Assembly: GCA_010279815.1 (NCBI GenBank)
Contig: QEOQ01000503.1
Location: forward strand, 306,260-370,259
Length of the DNA stretch: 64,000 nt
DNA from: Brachionus plicatilis
Taxonomy: Eukaryota; Rotifera; Eurotatoria; Ploima; Brachionidae
Direction: 5' to 3'
In this document: positions 32,940-43,031 of the stretch, piece by piece
Layout of the letters: each line of letters begins with the position of its first letter
Numbering within the stretch: position 1 is the stretch's first letter
Notes under the pieces: generated by a model
What the model saw: only the letters and a program-made list of their open reading frames with translations
Database searches by the model: none
What the model was told of the DNA's origin: nothing
Program-made: the position numbers and the translations under genes

Positions 32940-33717
32940 AGCTTAGTAAATCATAATACAACCTGGTCTAAATCTTGTGAAGTCAATAGGATTTTATTTG
33001 CCAATAAACATGAAAAATGAAATTAATTATTTATAAAAAATCAAATAAAAATTTCAGATTAAAAAAAAAAAAAATTTTACAAATTGAACTAATTGAAATT
33101 AAGTCTTCTGTTTAATTTTTAAATTGTTATTGTAATTTTAGTTTAATTTTAGTTAACCTTTGATTTTTTTGTAGTAAGTATAATTTTCTATGTGTTTGAA
33201 ATTTTATTTAATATTTCTGTATTCACTCTAATAATTTTTTTTTATTTAATAAGTTAAAATATAATTACATAAATAAGAAAGTCCTTCCTTCCAGCCACAT
33301 GATTCCATTTTGAAACCTTTAAAAAAAAATTTTTTCTAAAAGATTGAATTAAGTTTTCCAGACAATTTTTTAAGTGAATATCGAAAAAGTTTTATAAATG
33401 AACATTAAAAGATTTAAGAAACTTTTTATGTAAAATATGAATAAAAATGTGAAAATATGAAAAATTAATTTATAAGTAAGGAGCTTTTTTTATAAAAAAG
33501 TCGAATTTTAGTGTTGAATATTTTTTATTAAAAAATAATCAATCAAAAAAAAACCATAAAAAAAAAGCATCTTTTAACTTGTATATTTAAAAAAAATTGT
33601 TGCATATGAAAGCGAATATTGATCATTCTCAACTCGCATATTGTTAAATGTTAAAAACACTGCTGAACAGTATTTATCTTCATTTTGCTTTCAAATAAGA
33701 TTTTAAAATGAGATAAT
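32940..33717. other. Intergenic, nothing recognised
   Basis: AT-rich sequence; no ORF, tail or inverted-repeat border that I can support. Confidence 0.45.
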
Positions 33718-33935
33718 AGATTCACCACAAACAAAAAACTGTACCCACAAATAAGAAATTTTTCAACACAAATGACCTTTAAAGACAAAAATTGTGTGAT
33801 GAACAAAAAAAATTATTAAATTAATAAAATATTTTACATCTTCTTCTGTTTCATAAAATTGTGGTTTTTGGCCAATGAAATGTTACTATATAAATCTAAT
33901 CAACTATTTTTGCATTCGAAAAATGTATTTGACGT
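33705..33935 (+). repeat. CACCACAAA repeat copy 1, with CCAAT/TATA words
   Basis: Starts GAGATAATAGATTCACCACA and continues with CCCACAAAT and CAACACAAATGAC words. It matches, in reverse, the segment 56340-56560. It contains CCAAT (33872-33876) and TATATAAAT (33887-33895) 11 bp apart, and the TATA-like word is also present in the other copy. Confidence 0.65.
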
Positions 33936-34363
33936 ATGAAAAAAAAAATTAATATAAAATAAATACAAAATAAAACAAATTTTCTTTTTTTTAATTTGTT
34001 TTATTTAGTTAAATTTGTGGTAGCTTTTATTAAATTTGTTGTTGAAAAATACAAATAGTTTATTTATAGGGAAATTAAATTGATGATAAAATTCTCAATA
34101 TCTGAATACATTTTTTAACTTAAAATTAATTTTCCCAGCAGTTTTCCTTGTTAGACGTTATTTTTTTTTTATTTATCAATTTTAAATGAAATTGATAAGA
34201 CGCCTAATAAAAGCTTTAATTTTTCAAATTCATGACAATTTCTAAAGTTAATTTTTTCTTTTAAATTTAAAAAAATAGAGGAAGAGTGAAAACCTCGTAT
34301 ACAAATCCTTTAACATAGCGATTCATCTTTTTTCCATAAAAAAAAAAGAAATTGTATATTAAT

Positions 34364-35458
34364 GCGTCATTTATTTTGATTAAAATTCCATTAGAATAAA
34401 TGTCAATTAAATGTATAAGTCCACATCTAAAAGTATTAGTTGTCGTTTTAAAAGATTAAGTGACAATTATTAATACGCATAAATTCTTTGCTTACCTCTA
34501 AATTATTAAAAAATACCTCTAAAATATAAAAACTTACCTCTAATATTAAAAGTTCACCTTTAATAAATTAAAGAGACTTCTAAATCTAAAACAACTGATC
34601 TAAATATTAAAAAATCCGCTAATAAATGAAAACTGCAGCTAATTATTAAAAAAAAAAGCTAATCAATTAAAAAAACATCTATTTTATTAATTGTCGAGTT
34701 TGTAACTCAGAAATGCGTATGAAACGTTATTTGTATTGTCCAAACAAATGCAAACAAAATTAAATATTACTTTCTTTTTTTTTCTCTAATAAGCTTTATA
34801 TTTTTTCTTTAATTAGATTTTTTTTTAATAAAATATCTGCTAGTTTACTAATTTAGATACTTTTTTATTAGAATAGAATTTTTTTATTAAAATAGCTTAT
34901 AAATAACAATTTAGCTTATGTTTTAATAAATTAGAGGTAAATTGTTATATTTTAGAGGTACTTTTTAATAATTTAGAGGTAAGTCAAAAACATATGCCAT
35001 AAAGTTGTATTTCGGTTTCTGAGGCTGTAATATCGAACGAGGGAATACGGTAATTGTCAATGAGAATTATTAAACAGTATAAGTTTTAATTAATTGTATC
35101 TTAAATAAAAATAAATGATCAAAAAAAAATTTTCATCAACTACTGCTTAATTCTGTTCAAAGAGAGAAAAGTCATGTAGTGATGAATTTTTGGATTCCTT
35201 TTCAGCTGAAACATGCCACATCAAATATAAGAGGAGTAAAGTTACTAAAATAATAAAATTGGTTTCTTGATTTTTTTAACTAATTTTATTTATTTATTAC
35301 TTGATTTTTTTTAACTTATTGAGATGCATCATATTACTTTTAACTAAATTTTTTGACAACTTATACTTTTAATTTACGAATAATAAATTAAATTGACTTT
35401 TATTTTAATTAATGATTTAATATTTATTTAAATGGCTTCTAATCAAAATAAATGACGC
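34364..35458. repeat. 1.1-kb inverted-repeat element, GCGTCATTTATTTTGATTA ends
   Basis: GCGTCATTTATTTTGATTA at 34364 and its inverse TAATCAAAATAAATGACGC ending at 35458. The same word stands alone at 47770-47787. Interior holds another inverted repeat (34493-34983). No ORF. Confidence 0.65.
34493..34983. repeat. Inner foldback of TTACCTCTAAA units
   Basis: Left arm 34493-34556 has TTACCTCTAAATTATTAAAA, then further ACCTCTAA units. The right arm 34918-34983 is the inverse with the same spacing, roughly 90 percent alike by eye. Confidence 0.75.
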
Positions 35459-35464
35459 TTTAAT

Positions 35465-35609
35465 ATTAATTATTGTAAATAAGCCTAGGTGACCTAATTC
35501 ATCAAATAGAAACAAGAACGAAAGAATTGAAAAATATTAAACAAAATGGAATTAGCGATTCAATTAAAATATGCATAGAAAATATAGGAAATGACGTCTA
35601 CAGAAAGAT
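35465..35609 (+). pseudogene. LINE ORF2 C-terminal scrap running into a gap
   Basis: The open frame LGDLIHQIETRTKELKNIKQ, then NGISDSIKICIENIGNDVYR. The pattern 'SDSI-xxC-xxN-xxxxYR' also occurs in the minus-strand fragment at 37385-37850, so both look like the same LINE-type C-terminal region. Confidence 0.4.
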
Positions 35610-35629
35610 NNNNNNNNNNNNNNNNNNNN
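35610..35629. other. Assembly gap (20 N)
   Basis: A 20-base placeholder, probably of unknown true size. Confidence 1.
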
Positions 35630-35665
35630 CGACAGATTTTATTTAAAAATTGTCTTTTTGACGAT

Positions 35666-35743
35666 GGCACATTATGTTTACCATGAAAGGATGATTATAA
35701 CCTTGGCACATTATGTTTACCATGAAAGGATGATTATAACCTT
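35666..35743 (+). repeat. Two-copy 39-bp tandem repeat
   Basis: GGCACATTATGTTTACCATG plus 19 more bases, two identical copies (35666-35704, 35705-35743), followed by the start of a third (GGCACATTA). Confidence 0.9.
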
Positions 35744-35874
35744 GGCACATTAGACGATGACACATTTCTGCTAGTTGAAATAAATAAATAAAAAATAAAA
35801 ATATAAACAGACATTTAGCAAATAAATATGAATTATCTAAGTATAGATTTGCTTTGATTTTTAAATTTTTGATT

Positions 35875-35890
35875 GGCCTTGAAAAAGGCC
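35875..35890 (-). terminator. Histone 3' stem-loop (H2A)
   Basis: Minus strand GGCCTT-TTTC-AAGGCC, 28 nt after the stop. The downstream element AAAAATCAAAGC is at 35851-35863. Confidence 0.95.
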
Positions 35891-35918
35891 GGTGGGTTTA
35901 AAGTAAATTGTTTGAAGT

Positions 35919-36308
35919 TTATTCCGCTTTGGAACTCGGACCTTCTTCAGCTTTCTTTGGTAACAAAATTGATTGAATATTTGGCAATACACCTCCTTGG
36001 GCTATTGTTACACCAGACAACAACTTGTTCAATTCTTCGTCATTTCGAATGGCCAACTGTAAGTGACGCGGTATGATTCTTGTTTTTTTGTTGTCTCTAG
36101 CAGCATTTCCGGCTAATTCAAGAATTTCAGCACTCAAGTATTCTAGAACAGCAGCCAAGTAGACTGGAGCACCGGCGCCAACTCTTTCGGCATAATGACC
36201 TTTTCTCAACAGTCTGTGAATACGACCAACTGGAAATTGAAGGCCAGCTCTCGACGACCTTGTTTTGCCCTTGGCTCTTACTTTTCCTCCTTTGCCTCGT
36301 CCTGACAT
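35919..36308 (-). CDS. H2A: Histone H2A
   Basis: 129 residues, canonical H2A length: N-terminal [20 protein letters not shown], the conserved AGLQFPVGR and [20 protein letters not shown] helices, acidic-patch NDEELNKLL, and the tail [15 protein letters not shown]. It forms the H2A-H2B dimer of the nucleosome. There is no SQ(E/D) end, so it is not H2A.X, and it lacks H2A.Z hallmarks. No intron. Divergently paired with H2B, 377 bp between start codons; the minus-strand TATAAATAG at 36383-36391 is its likely TATA box. Confidence 0.99.
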   Translation of the reverse strand: MSGRGKGGKVRAKGKTRSSRAGLQFPVGRIHRLLRKGHYAERVGAGAPVYLAAVLEYLSAEILELAGNAARDNKKTRIIPRHLQLAIRNDEELNKLLSGVTIAQGGVLPNIQSILLPKKAEEGPSSKAE

Positions 36309-36685
36309 TTTGCTTCTTTGATTGCTTGGTAGATTTTATTAGTTTAAATTTGTTCAAGTTTTATCTCGTCAAAAATGTAGATCTATTTATATTATAAAAT
36401 TATATTAGAAATTTATTCACAGTCAATATTTAAATCTAAACTTAATTTTTAAAAAATTAGAGGTCAAATAAATTAAATTTAACCAATAAATGCCATTTAA
36501 TTGTTAGATTGGATGGAAAAATTATTTCCGGTCAAATTTTTATTTATTCTTACAAATTTATTTACAACCTTCAACTTTTGACTTTTATTTTGTTCATAAT
36601 ATTTATATTCAAACTTTTTAATTAAATATGAATGCAATTTTACGGCAAGGATAACTTAAAATTAATTATTTCAACATTAGAAGAG
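36309..36685. promoter_or_regulatory. Bidirectional H2A/H2B promoter
   Basis: A 377-bp AT-rich interval between two divergent start codons. TATAAATAG (minus, 36383-36391) serves H2A; TATTTATA (plus, 36600-36607) is the best TATA candidate for H2B. CCAAT-like words are weak. Confidence 0.7.
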
Positions 36686-37054
36686 ATGCCACCAAAAACG
36701 CCAAGCAAAGGAGCCAAAAAAGCCGTAAAACCTGTTAAAGGAGCGAAAGGAGAAGGCAAGCGAAGAAAGAAAAGGAAGGAATCTTACTCAGTGTACATTT
36801 ACAAAGTACTGAAGCAAGTTCATCCTGATACTGGTGTGTCAAGCAAAGCCATGAGCATAATGAATTCGTTTGTCAATGACATTTTTGAAAGAATAGCTTC
36901 TGAAGCATCCAAACTTTCGACTCACAATGGCCGCTCAACAATCTCGAGTCGTGAAATTCAAACTTCTGTTCGTCTTCTTTTGCCTGGTGAATTATCCAAG
37001 CATGCAGTAAGCGAAGGCACAAAAGCTGTTACCAAATACACTAGTTCAAAATAA
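36686..37054 (+). CDS. H2B: Histone H2B
   Basis: 122 residues starting [20 protein letters not shown]. The histone fold is [20 protein letters not shown], then [19 protein letters not shown], and the C-terminal helix ends AVTKYTSSK. The frame is open 18 codons further up to an ATG at 36632, but that extension (MQFYGKDN...) is unlike any H2B, so the start at 36686 is preferred. Intronless; the stem-loop follows 37 nt after the stop. It partners with the adjacent divergent H2A gene in dimer formation and probably shares its S-phase control. Confidence 0.98.
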   Translation: MPPKTPSKGAKKAVKPVKGAKGEGKRRKKRKESYSVYIYKVLKQVHPDTGVSSKAMSIMNSFVNDIFERIASEASKLSTHNGRSTISSREIQTSVRLLLPGELSKHAVSEGTKAVTKYTSSK

Positions 37055-37091
37055 AAAGAATTCAATTCATTTTTTTTAAATTTAAACCCCC

Positions 37092-37107
37092 GGCCTTTTT
37101 CAAGGCC
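37092..37107 (+). terminator. Histone 3' stem-loop (H2B)
   Basis: GGCCTT-TTTC-AAGGCC, followed by AAATAAATAAAGCG at 37118-37131. The stem differs from the H4 stem by paired changes. Confidence 0.95.
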
Positions 37108-37384
37108 AATTACACTTAAATAAATAAAGCGATGATATAAAATAAAAAAAATTTTGATAAACATTTACTCAACAAAGCTCTGAAAACTCTATGCTATCTA
37201 TTTTATAAAACAGTGATCTTTAAAATTTGGCTAAAAAATTCGTTTCTACCAGACTAACAGTAATCTGATGAAATAATTGAAAATTCTATTAAATCACAGA
37301 CCAATTAGCTTTTTAAATGCATTGTCAAAAATTTTTAAAAGATGTATCTAAATCAGAATTCTTGATTAAATAAACAATATTTAT

Positions 37385-37850
37385 TTATTTATAATTAACC
37401 TCCTTCAGGAGAAGTAAAGTAAAGATAAAAAAAATTAGAATTTAAATAAATGTAAAAAGTCAAGAATTTACAATTTAAGTTTAGTAGAGTTTAGTTGACC
37501 AAGAAAGATGAGTCTCAATTAGGTTTTATAAGTTGGATTAATAAAATTCTATAGTTTTTAAATCTTAAGTTGGTCAAACACAGTTCAATAGAGTCAGAGA
37601 CACCATCACGGAGGTAGAAATGCCGCTTCATCTCTATTTTAAGCCCATTCACTCTTTCAAGTAGGGAAGATAAGTTTAAATTAAAAAATGAACATAGTCT
37701 TTTAATGTCTGTTTCAAAGGAGACAGAAGAACACGGGGAGTTAATTGAGACATTATAACAGAGTGAACTAAAGATAGAGGAGGCGATTCCATTGAATTTT
37801 ATTGTAGTAATAAATGATAATTTTGAGTAAAAATATCTAATTATTTAAAA
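37385..37850 (-). pseudogene. LINE-type C-terminal fragment
   Basis: Minus strand: SVSFETDIKRLCSFFNLNLS, SLLERVNGLKIEMKRHFYLR, DGVSDSIELCLTNLRFKNYR, ending near a CTCCTGAAGGAGG tail at 37390-37405. No catalytic part. Confidence 0.45.
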
Positions 37851-37866
37851 TTTCACGAAGTTAGGG

Positions 37867-37946
37867 AGTTAGCAAGTTAGCAAGTAAGCAAGTTAGCAAG
37901 TTAGCAAGTTAGCAAGTTAGCAAGTTAGCGAGTTAGCGAGTTCTCG
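37867..37946 (+). repeat. Ten AGTTAGCA octamers in the LINE 5' region
   Basis: Ten 8-bp units, mostly AGTTAGCA, the last ones AGTTAGCG and AGTTCTCG, then CGATGTCAAGGTCGAAAAAT and a second CGATGTCAAGGTTGAA. Confidence 0.9.
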
Positions 37947-38246
37947 ATGTCAAGGTCGAAAAATATCGATGTCAAGGTTGAATAGTGAGAGAGAATAGAT
38001 AATTGATTGATTACAAATTATCAATTAAGTATTATCTAATTATTTAAAAGTTATCCTTTCCTAATATCGCCAATTTGTATGTCTTTTAATAATACAACTT
38101 TATTTAATCTTGATTAATATAAATCTAAATCAATATAATAGTTAAAGTCGCTTGAGAGGAAAAAGATTGACTACAATGATCTTTACATCGACCAAGAAGA
38201 AACCCAATCAATAATTGGAGCTGACCAAAAAGACAATGATGAGAAT

Positions 38247-38666
38247 ATGATGCCAAAAACGCCTGGATATCAGCCAACAAATTTCAATGACGTAATATCC
38301 CAAATTAGCACACAAGACCTTAAGACTCCAGTTTTAGAAGACACTTTGGTAAGTCGTTTAAACGATTTTCTACCACTATGTCAGTCACCTGTCAATGTAC
38401 GCTCAAATGATCAGAATGAGACTGAAACTTTTTTCCAAACCAAAAATCAACTCAAGAGATTTTCCGAATCTGATCCAAATGAAAAAGAGTTCACAGAAAA
38501 AGAATCAAAGAAACCATTAGTTGTCTTGGAAAATGAAAACGACAATACCTTCGAGTCTGAATCAAACAGTTCGACAACTGAATGTTCAATTCAAGTAGAT
38601 CAATCATCTAACGAAGATGGTCAGCAAACTGCCAGTCAAAACAGCATTGAAGAAAATTTAGAATGA
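38247..38666 (+). CDS. LINE ORF1, 139 aa, acidic, no zinc knuckle
   Basis: Starts MMPKTPGYQPTNFND and ends SIEENLE; rich in Glu, Ser, Asn and Gln, predicted disordered. No CCHC knuckle or coiled-coil RRM is visible, unlike most LINE ORF1 proteins, so its RNA-binding role is unproven. The frame is open about 34 codons upstream without an ATG (ending DNDEN), so the element may once have had a longer ORF1 or use another start. The stop overlaps the ORF2 start as ATGA (38663-38666). Confidence 0.7.
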   Translation: MMPKTPGYQPTNFNDVISQISTQDLKTPVLEDTLVSRLNDFLPLCQSPVNVRSNDQNETETFFQTKNQLKRFSESDPNEKEFTEKESKKPLVVLENENDNTFESESNSSTTECSIQVDQSSNEDGQQTASQNSIEENLE

Positions 38667-41479
38667 ACAAGAAGACAAATCAATCAACTTTAAGAGCAAA
38701 ACCTCTTAATAAAACAAGGTTAGTAATTACACACTGGAATTGTCTTCATTTACCTAGTAGGGTTCATCTCTTAGCCAATTTTTTAGCTCAAAAATGTCCC
38801 GACATTGTTTTGCTCAATGAATTAAAGATAGATTTAAGTGAGGCAAATATTTATCTTGATTTTCACAATTATCAGTTCATAACAAAACCACGCAACAAGT
38901 TTGGAGGAGGAGTAGCTATTTTAATTAAAGAAGGAATTGAATTTATACAAGATTTTTCTTATGAGGAATTCAATTCCGAACTCCTTTGTATAAAAATGAA
39001 CTTAGGAAAGAATAGTGAATTGTTTGTATTTAGTCTTTATAATCCACCCAATGTGCTTCTGAACTTTGAGTTTTTTAAAACAGTTAATAAAAAGTGTAGG
39101 AACTACATTTTAGGTGGGGATCTAAACGCTAGAACAAAGCAAATAGGCTGCGTTGGGGAAAATGAAAATGGCATAATGTTGGAAAGAATAATCAATGAGT
39201 TAGACTTTTCAGTAATCAATGATAAGCGTCCTACTTTCAATATTTTTAATAAGAATTACTTTGAAATTCTTGACCTTTTTTTAGTTTCATCTTCTTTAAT
39301 TGACAAAATTACCGACTTTAGTGTCTTAAATAGTCAAGACATGACTAGTGACCATTTTCCAATCGAAGCATCGATTTCTATGGGCTATCAATTAGAAAAT
39401 AAATCAGCAGCTAAAAGGTTTAACTATAAGAAAGCAAACTGGCAATTATTCAGTGAGATTTTAAATTCTCAAATAGTGAATATCACTGAAAGTTCCCTCA
39501 CAATAGACCAACTAAATGATAAAATTACAGAAAAAATTATTTCTGCTTCACATAAAAGCATTCCATATCTTTCTAAGAAAATCTACAAAACGAGTCTTCC
39601 ACCGAACATTGTTAATTTGATCAAAGAACGTAGGAAAGTAAGAAGAAACTTCCAGAAAACTCGCTGTCAAAAGCTAAAGCAAAAATTTAATCAACTTACA
39701 TCTGAGTTAAAGGCCTCTTTAAAAAAATTCTGGAATCAAAATTGGTTTGATTTTATTGAGAAGATGGGAAAAAACCCACTGACAAGTAGACCTTTTTGGA
39801 AAAAAATAAATAAATTTAGAACAAAAAAAGGATCAAATTTAATTCCTAATTTGATTTTAAATGAAAATGAATTCAAAACTAATGAAGAAAAGGGAAAATG
39901 CTTCGGAGAACTCTTATCTTCAATATTTAGTCCTAATTCTGATTTAATTGATTCTGAGAAAGATATCGAAATACTAAATTCTAACTCTGATTTCTTTAGA
40001 AATTATAACCAGTCTAATTTTAATGATCCAATTTGCTTAAATGAATTAATTATGGCTTTAAAAAGATTAAAAAATGAAGCGGCATCAGGACCTGACCAAA
40101 TTCATAATTTAATGTTAAAAAACTTACCTAGAAACTCATTAATAGAAATCATAGAACTTTTTAATTTATCTCTTCGAGAAGGTAGAGTCCCTAAAGCGTG
40201 GAAAACATCGAACATTACTATGATTCAAAAAAAAGCCTCTTCTTTACAAGATCCTTTAAATTATAGACCAATTAGTATAACGAGTTGTTTAGGAAAGCTA
40301 CTGGAACGCATAGTATATTCAAGATTATACAATTTTTTGGAACAAAATTCACTCCTTATCCAGGAGCAATCTGGATTTAGGAAACACCGGCGAACAGCAG
40401 ATAATCTTTTCTTTTTAATTCAAAAAATTGTGGAATCATTTAATAGAAAAAAAAGAGTTAGCGGCCTTTTTTTTGACATTTCTAAAGCCTTTGATAGGGT
40501 TTGGCATGAAGGTTTACTTTTTAAATTGATTAAAATAAATCCACCTCATTACTTGACTAACTGGATTAGATCCTTTTTAGACTCTAGGACATTTAAGGTA
40601 AATGTGAATGACCATCTGAGCGAAGAATATCAAATAACTGCAGGTGTTCCTCAAGGCTCAGTAATTAGTCCTCTTTTATTTAGTATATATATTAATGACA
40701 TCCCCAAAAGAAACAAAACAAATAATGAATACTCTCTGCTTTTCGCAGATGATCTAGTAACATTCTTCATTTATAACAAAAAGGGGAACCTAGAAAATAA
40801 GATTAATAAATACCTCAACGAACTAGAACAATGGCTTATTAAATGGAAAATGAAGATATCAGTTGAAAAGTCGTGTTCAGTAGTCTTTTCCAGGTACAAA
40901 AAAGAGAGTGATAATCTAAACTTAAAAATTTATGGAAACAGAATAGTGAGCCAAAAAGAAATCAAATTTCTTGGTATTAAATTTGATTCTAAGTTAAATT
41001 TTAATATACTGGTAGACGAAATTAAAGAACGCTGCAATAATAGGCTAAATATTATTAAGATATTGTCAAACAAAAAATGGGGTCTTAATCAAAACACACT
41101 AGGAAATCTTTATAAATCCTTAGTCGGATCAATTTTAGATTATTCTTTTCCTTGCTTAAATTCATTTTCAGAAAATAATATCAAAAAACTGCAAGCAATT
41201 CAGAATACAGCAGTCAGATCTATTCTTAAGTTAAAATATGATACTCCCTCCAACATCGTGCATCATGAGGCTTTTAATAAACTAAAATTACTAACAGTCT
41301 CGAATCGGCTTTTTGAATTGAGTGAGAGATATGTTGGGACAGGACTGAGTCATTCAATTCCATTGGTTGAAAGACTGGTGAAGGAATACAAAGAAGGTTT
41401 CGAATCAAGATATATTGAATACCCAACTCCATTGTGTAATTGCTACCTTACTATTTCTTCTTTTTTTCCTGAAACTTGA
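38663..41479 (+). CDS. LINE ORF2: AP endonuclease plus reverse transcriptase
   Basis: 938 residues, uninterrupted. The N-terminal APE-type endonuclease nicks target DNA: THWNCLHL near residue 22, LLNELK, GGDLNAR near 151, SDHFP near 229. A linker leads to the RT: VPKAWKTSNITMIQKK near 508, NYRPISITSCLGKLLERI, FDISKAFDRVWHEGLLFKL near 603, GVPQGSVISPLLFSIYIND and the catalytic FADD near 694. The thumb KWKMKISVEKSC follows and the protein ends SSFFPET. All catalytic motifs are intact, so the copy may be active; jockey/CR1-like by architecture. It probably starts by reinitiation at the ATGA overlap with ORF1. Confidence 0.95.
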   Translation: MNKKTNQSTLRAKPLNKTRLVITHWNCLHLPSRVHLLANFLAQKCPDIVLLNELKIDLSEANIYLDFHNYQFITKPRNKFGGGVAILIKEGIEFIQDFSYEEFNSELLCIKMNLGKNSELFVFSLYNPPNVLLNFEFFKTVNKKCRNYILGGDLNARTKQIGCVGENENGIMLERIINELDFSVINDKRPTFNIFNKNYFEILDLFLVSSSLIDKITDFSVLNSQDMTSDHFPIEASISMGYQLENKSAAKRFNYKKANWQLFSEILNSQIVNITESSLTIDQLNDKITEKIISASHKSIPYLSKKIYKTSLPPNIVNLIKERRKVRRNFQKTRCQKLKQKFNQLTSELKASLKKFWNQNWFDFIEKMGKNPLTSRPFWKKINKFRTKKGSNLIPNLILNENEFKTNEEKGKCFGELLSSIFSPNSDLIDSEKDIEILNSNSDFFRNYNQSNFNDPICLNELIMALKRLKNEAASGPDQIHNLMLKNLPRNSLIEIIELFNLSLREGRVPKAWKTSNITMIQKKASSLQDPLNYRPISITSCLGKLLERIVYSRLYNFLEQNSLLIQEQSGFRKHRRTADNLFFLIQKIVESFNRKKRVSGLFFDISKAFDRVWHEGLLFKLIKINPPHYLTNWIRSFLDSRTFKVNVNDHLSEEYQITAGVPQGSVISPLLFSIYINDIPKRNKTNNEYSLLFADDLVTFFIYNKKGNLENKINKYLNELEQWLIKWKMKISVEKSCSVVFSRYKKESDNLNLKIYGNRIVSQKEIKFLGIKFDSKLNFNILVDEIKERCNNRLNIIKILSNKKWGLNQNTLGNLYKSLVGSILDYSFPCLNSFSENNIKKLQAIQNTAVRSILKLKYDTPSNIVHHEAFNKLKLLTVSNRLFELSERYVGTGLSHSIPLVERLVKEYKEGFESRYIEYPTPLCNCYLTISSFFPET

Positions 41480-41744
41480 ACTATTTAAACATATGCAACA
41501 TGTAACAATCTATTCCTATTTATGTCTTTTCAACTTTCATTTTTTAGCTTATTTACTTTATTTCGATTCTTTTATTTATGATTTTTTTATTTATGATTTT
41601 TTTATCTCATTTTATTAACTTTAATTTTATTTTTATTTTATTTTATTTTATTTTTATTTTATTTTTATTAGTTTTTTTAACTTATTCTGAAGGAGCTCTA
41701 GCTCGGTACAGAAAAAAAATAAAAAAAAATAAAAAAAAAAATAT

Positions 41745-41995
41745 AATAGTCAAAAAGTATTACGAAGTGATAATGCTACTCTATTTGAGCAGCTGAAAAA
41801 TGTAAATAAAAAAATTAACGTGAGTGATTGTACAATAGATGTTGTAAAAGCAATTAAAATGATAGAGTCTCTCACAGAATGTCTAAATCAAGGGTTAATT
41901 GACTCAATTAATTTCGTTTTAAATGACTCAATAAATGGCCTAATGTATGATAAAATTAGAGTGTTGGCTGGCTTACTTAATAATGGTTTTACTTA
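41745..41995 (+). other. Open frame without start codon, unknown
   Basis: About 83 codons beginning right after the LINE tail: SQKVLRSDNATLFEQLKNVN, a helical middle, ending VLAGLLNNGFT and a stop. It could be the 3' part of a gene the LINE landed in, or transposon protein; no homologue is recognised. Confidence 0.3.
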
Positions 41996-42129
41996 ATTAC
42001 ATAATTAATTTTTATTCGTTTACTTAATTTACTTTTTTTTTTATATAAAGAATTTTTTATTTTTTTTACTTTTTTTTTACAACCTGAGTCTATGAGACTT
42101 AGTGTATATTTTTAATAAATAAATAATAT

Positions 42130-42653
42130 AAGTAATAATGTAGATGCGAACGAATCAATTGCATCAAGAGCTATTACTTAGAAATGTCTCAGCTTCGGAT
42201 GGATTGGTAACGGTACCAGGCTTATTTGTAGAAATTTTTACAGTAAAATAATTGAATGTCAAATAGCTGTTGGATCTAATGCTAAAAAAATAGTTTACAT
42301 ACCGAGAATGCCATTGATTCCAACTGATGCAAGTTTACCTTTCGAATTAAAAAGGCTTCAATTTCCCATACGACCAGCGTTTCCAATGAGTATAAATAAA
42401 TCTCAAGGACAAACTTTAGAACACGTAGGGGTTTAATTAAACGAACCTGTTTTTACTCATGGGCAATTATATGTAGCCTTTTCAAGAGTGACAAATAAAA
42501 AAAATCTCAAGATTTGCATGAATCATCCAAATAACTTAACAAAAAACATAGTTTATACTGAGGCTTTTCATTAAATTTTATAGTGTGTTCTGCAATTTTT
42601 TTTCTTAATTTTATTTAAATTCCCCCGGCAGCGAAGCAACGGGTATCTACTAG
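42130..42653 (+). mobile_element. Helitron 3' end with helicase remnant
   Basis: Decayed PIF1/Rep-helicase C-terminus: GTRLICRNFYSKIIECQIAV-like, FPIRPAFPMSINKSQGQTLE, then a stop, and LNEPVFTHGQLYVAFSRVTN (the conserved helicase end). 3' terminus: CCCCCGGCAGCGAAGCAACG, then GGTATCTACTAG followed by T (CTAG ends at 42653), a GC hairpin near the CTRR end as in Helitrons. Confidence 0.85.
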
Positions 42654-43031
42654 TAGTTGATCAAATTTGAAAATTCTTAGTACTTTGAGGATGCTAGACA
42701 TGTGGCAATTCCATTTTAAATTTAGCATCTGTCTTAATAAGTGTTTTGGTTTGTGTTCAAAGATTTAAGGCATCTTAAATTCATAGTAATATTCTCTAGA
42801 CCATAGGTAAATTGTGATAAGCAGAATGTTTTATAAATAAAACTTTTTAGGAATGGTGATAGGATACTGATTTTTCCAAGAAGAAAGGAGGCTGAATAAA
42901 AAGATTTTTGGACTTGTTTGAATTTATCGGTCCCTACGGAGTTAAATTCTAAGTTTGAGTTGAGTGTAAAGCCAAGGTATTGAATACATTCATGTTTATT
43001 GAGTATTGATTGGTTTAAGTAAAAGTCATTA

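Larger units (their letters stand above)
37867..41740 (+). mobile_element. Near full-length LINE with two intact ORFs
   Basis: Contains 5' octamer repeats (37867-37946), ORF1 (38247-38666), ORF2 (38663-41479), a T-rich 3' UTR and a tail GGAGCTCTAGCTCGG with an A-rich end (41691-41740). The exact 5' border and target duplication could not be fixed; a 5' start near 37860 is an inference. Truncated relatives: 23505, 24218, 30757 and 48636. Confidence 0.85.

Noticed and set aside
36632..36685. N-terminal extension of H2B
   Set aside because: Eighteen extra residues without similarity to any H2B; the downstream ATG matches the family start.
37867..37946. AGTTAGCA repeats as a CRISPR-like array
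   Set aside because: Contiguous 8-bp units without spacers in a eukaryotic LINE; a simple tandem repeat.
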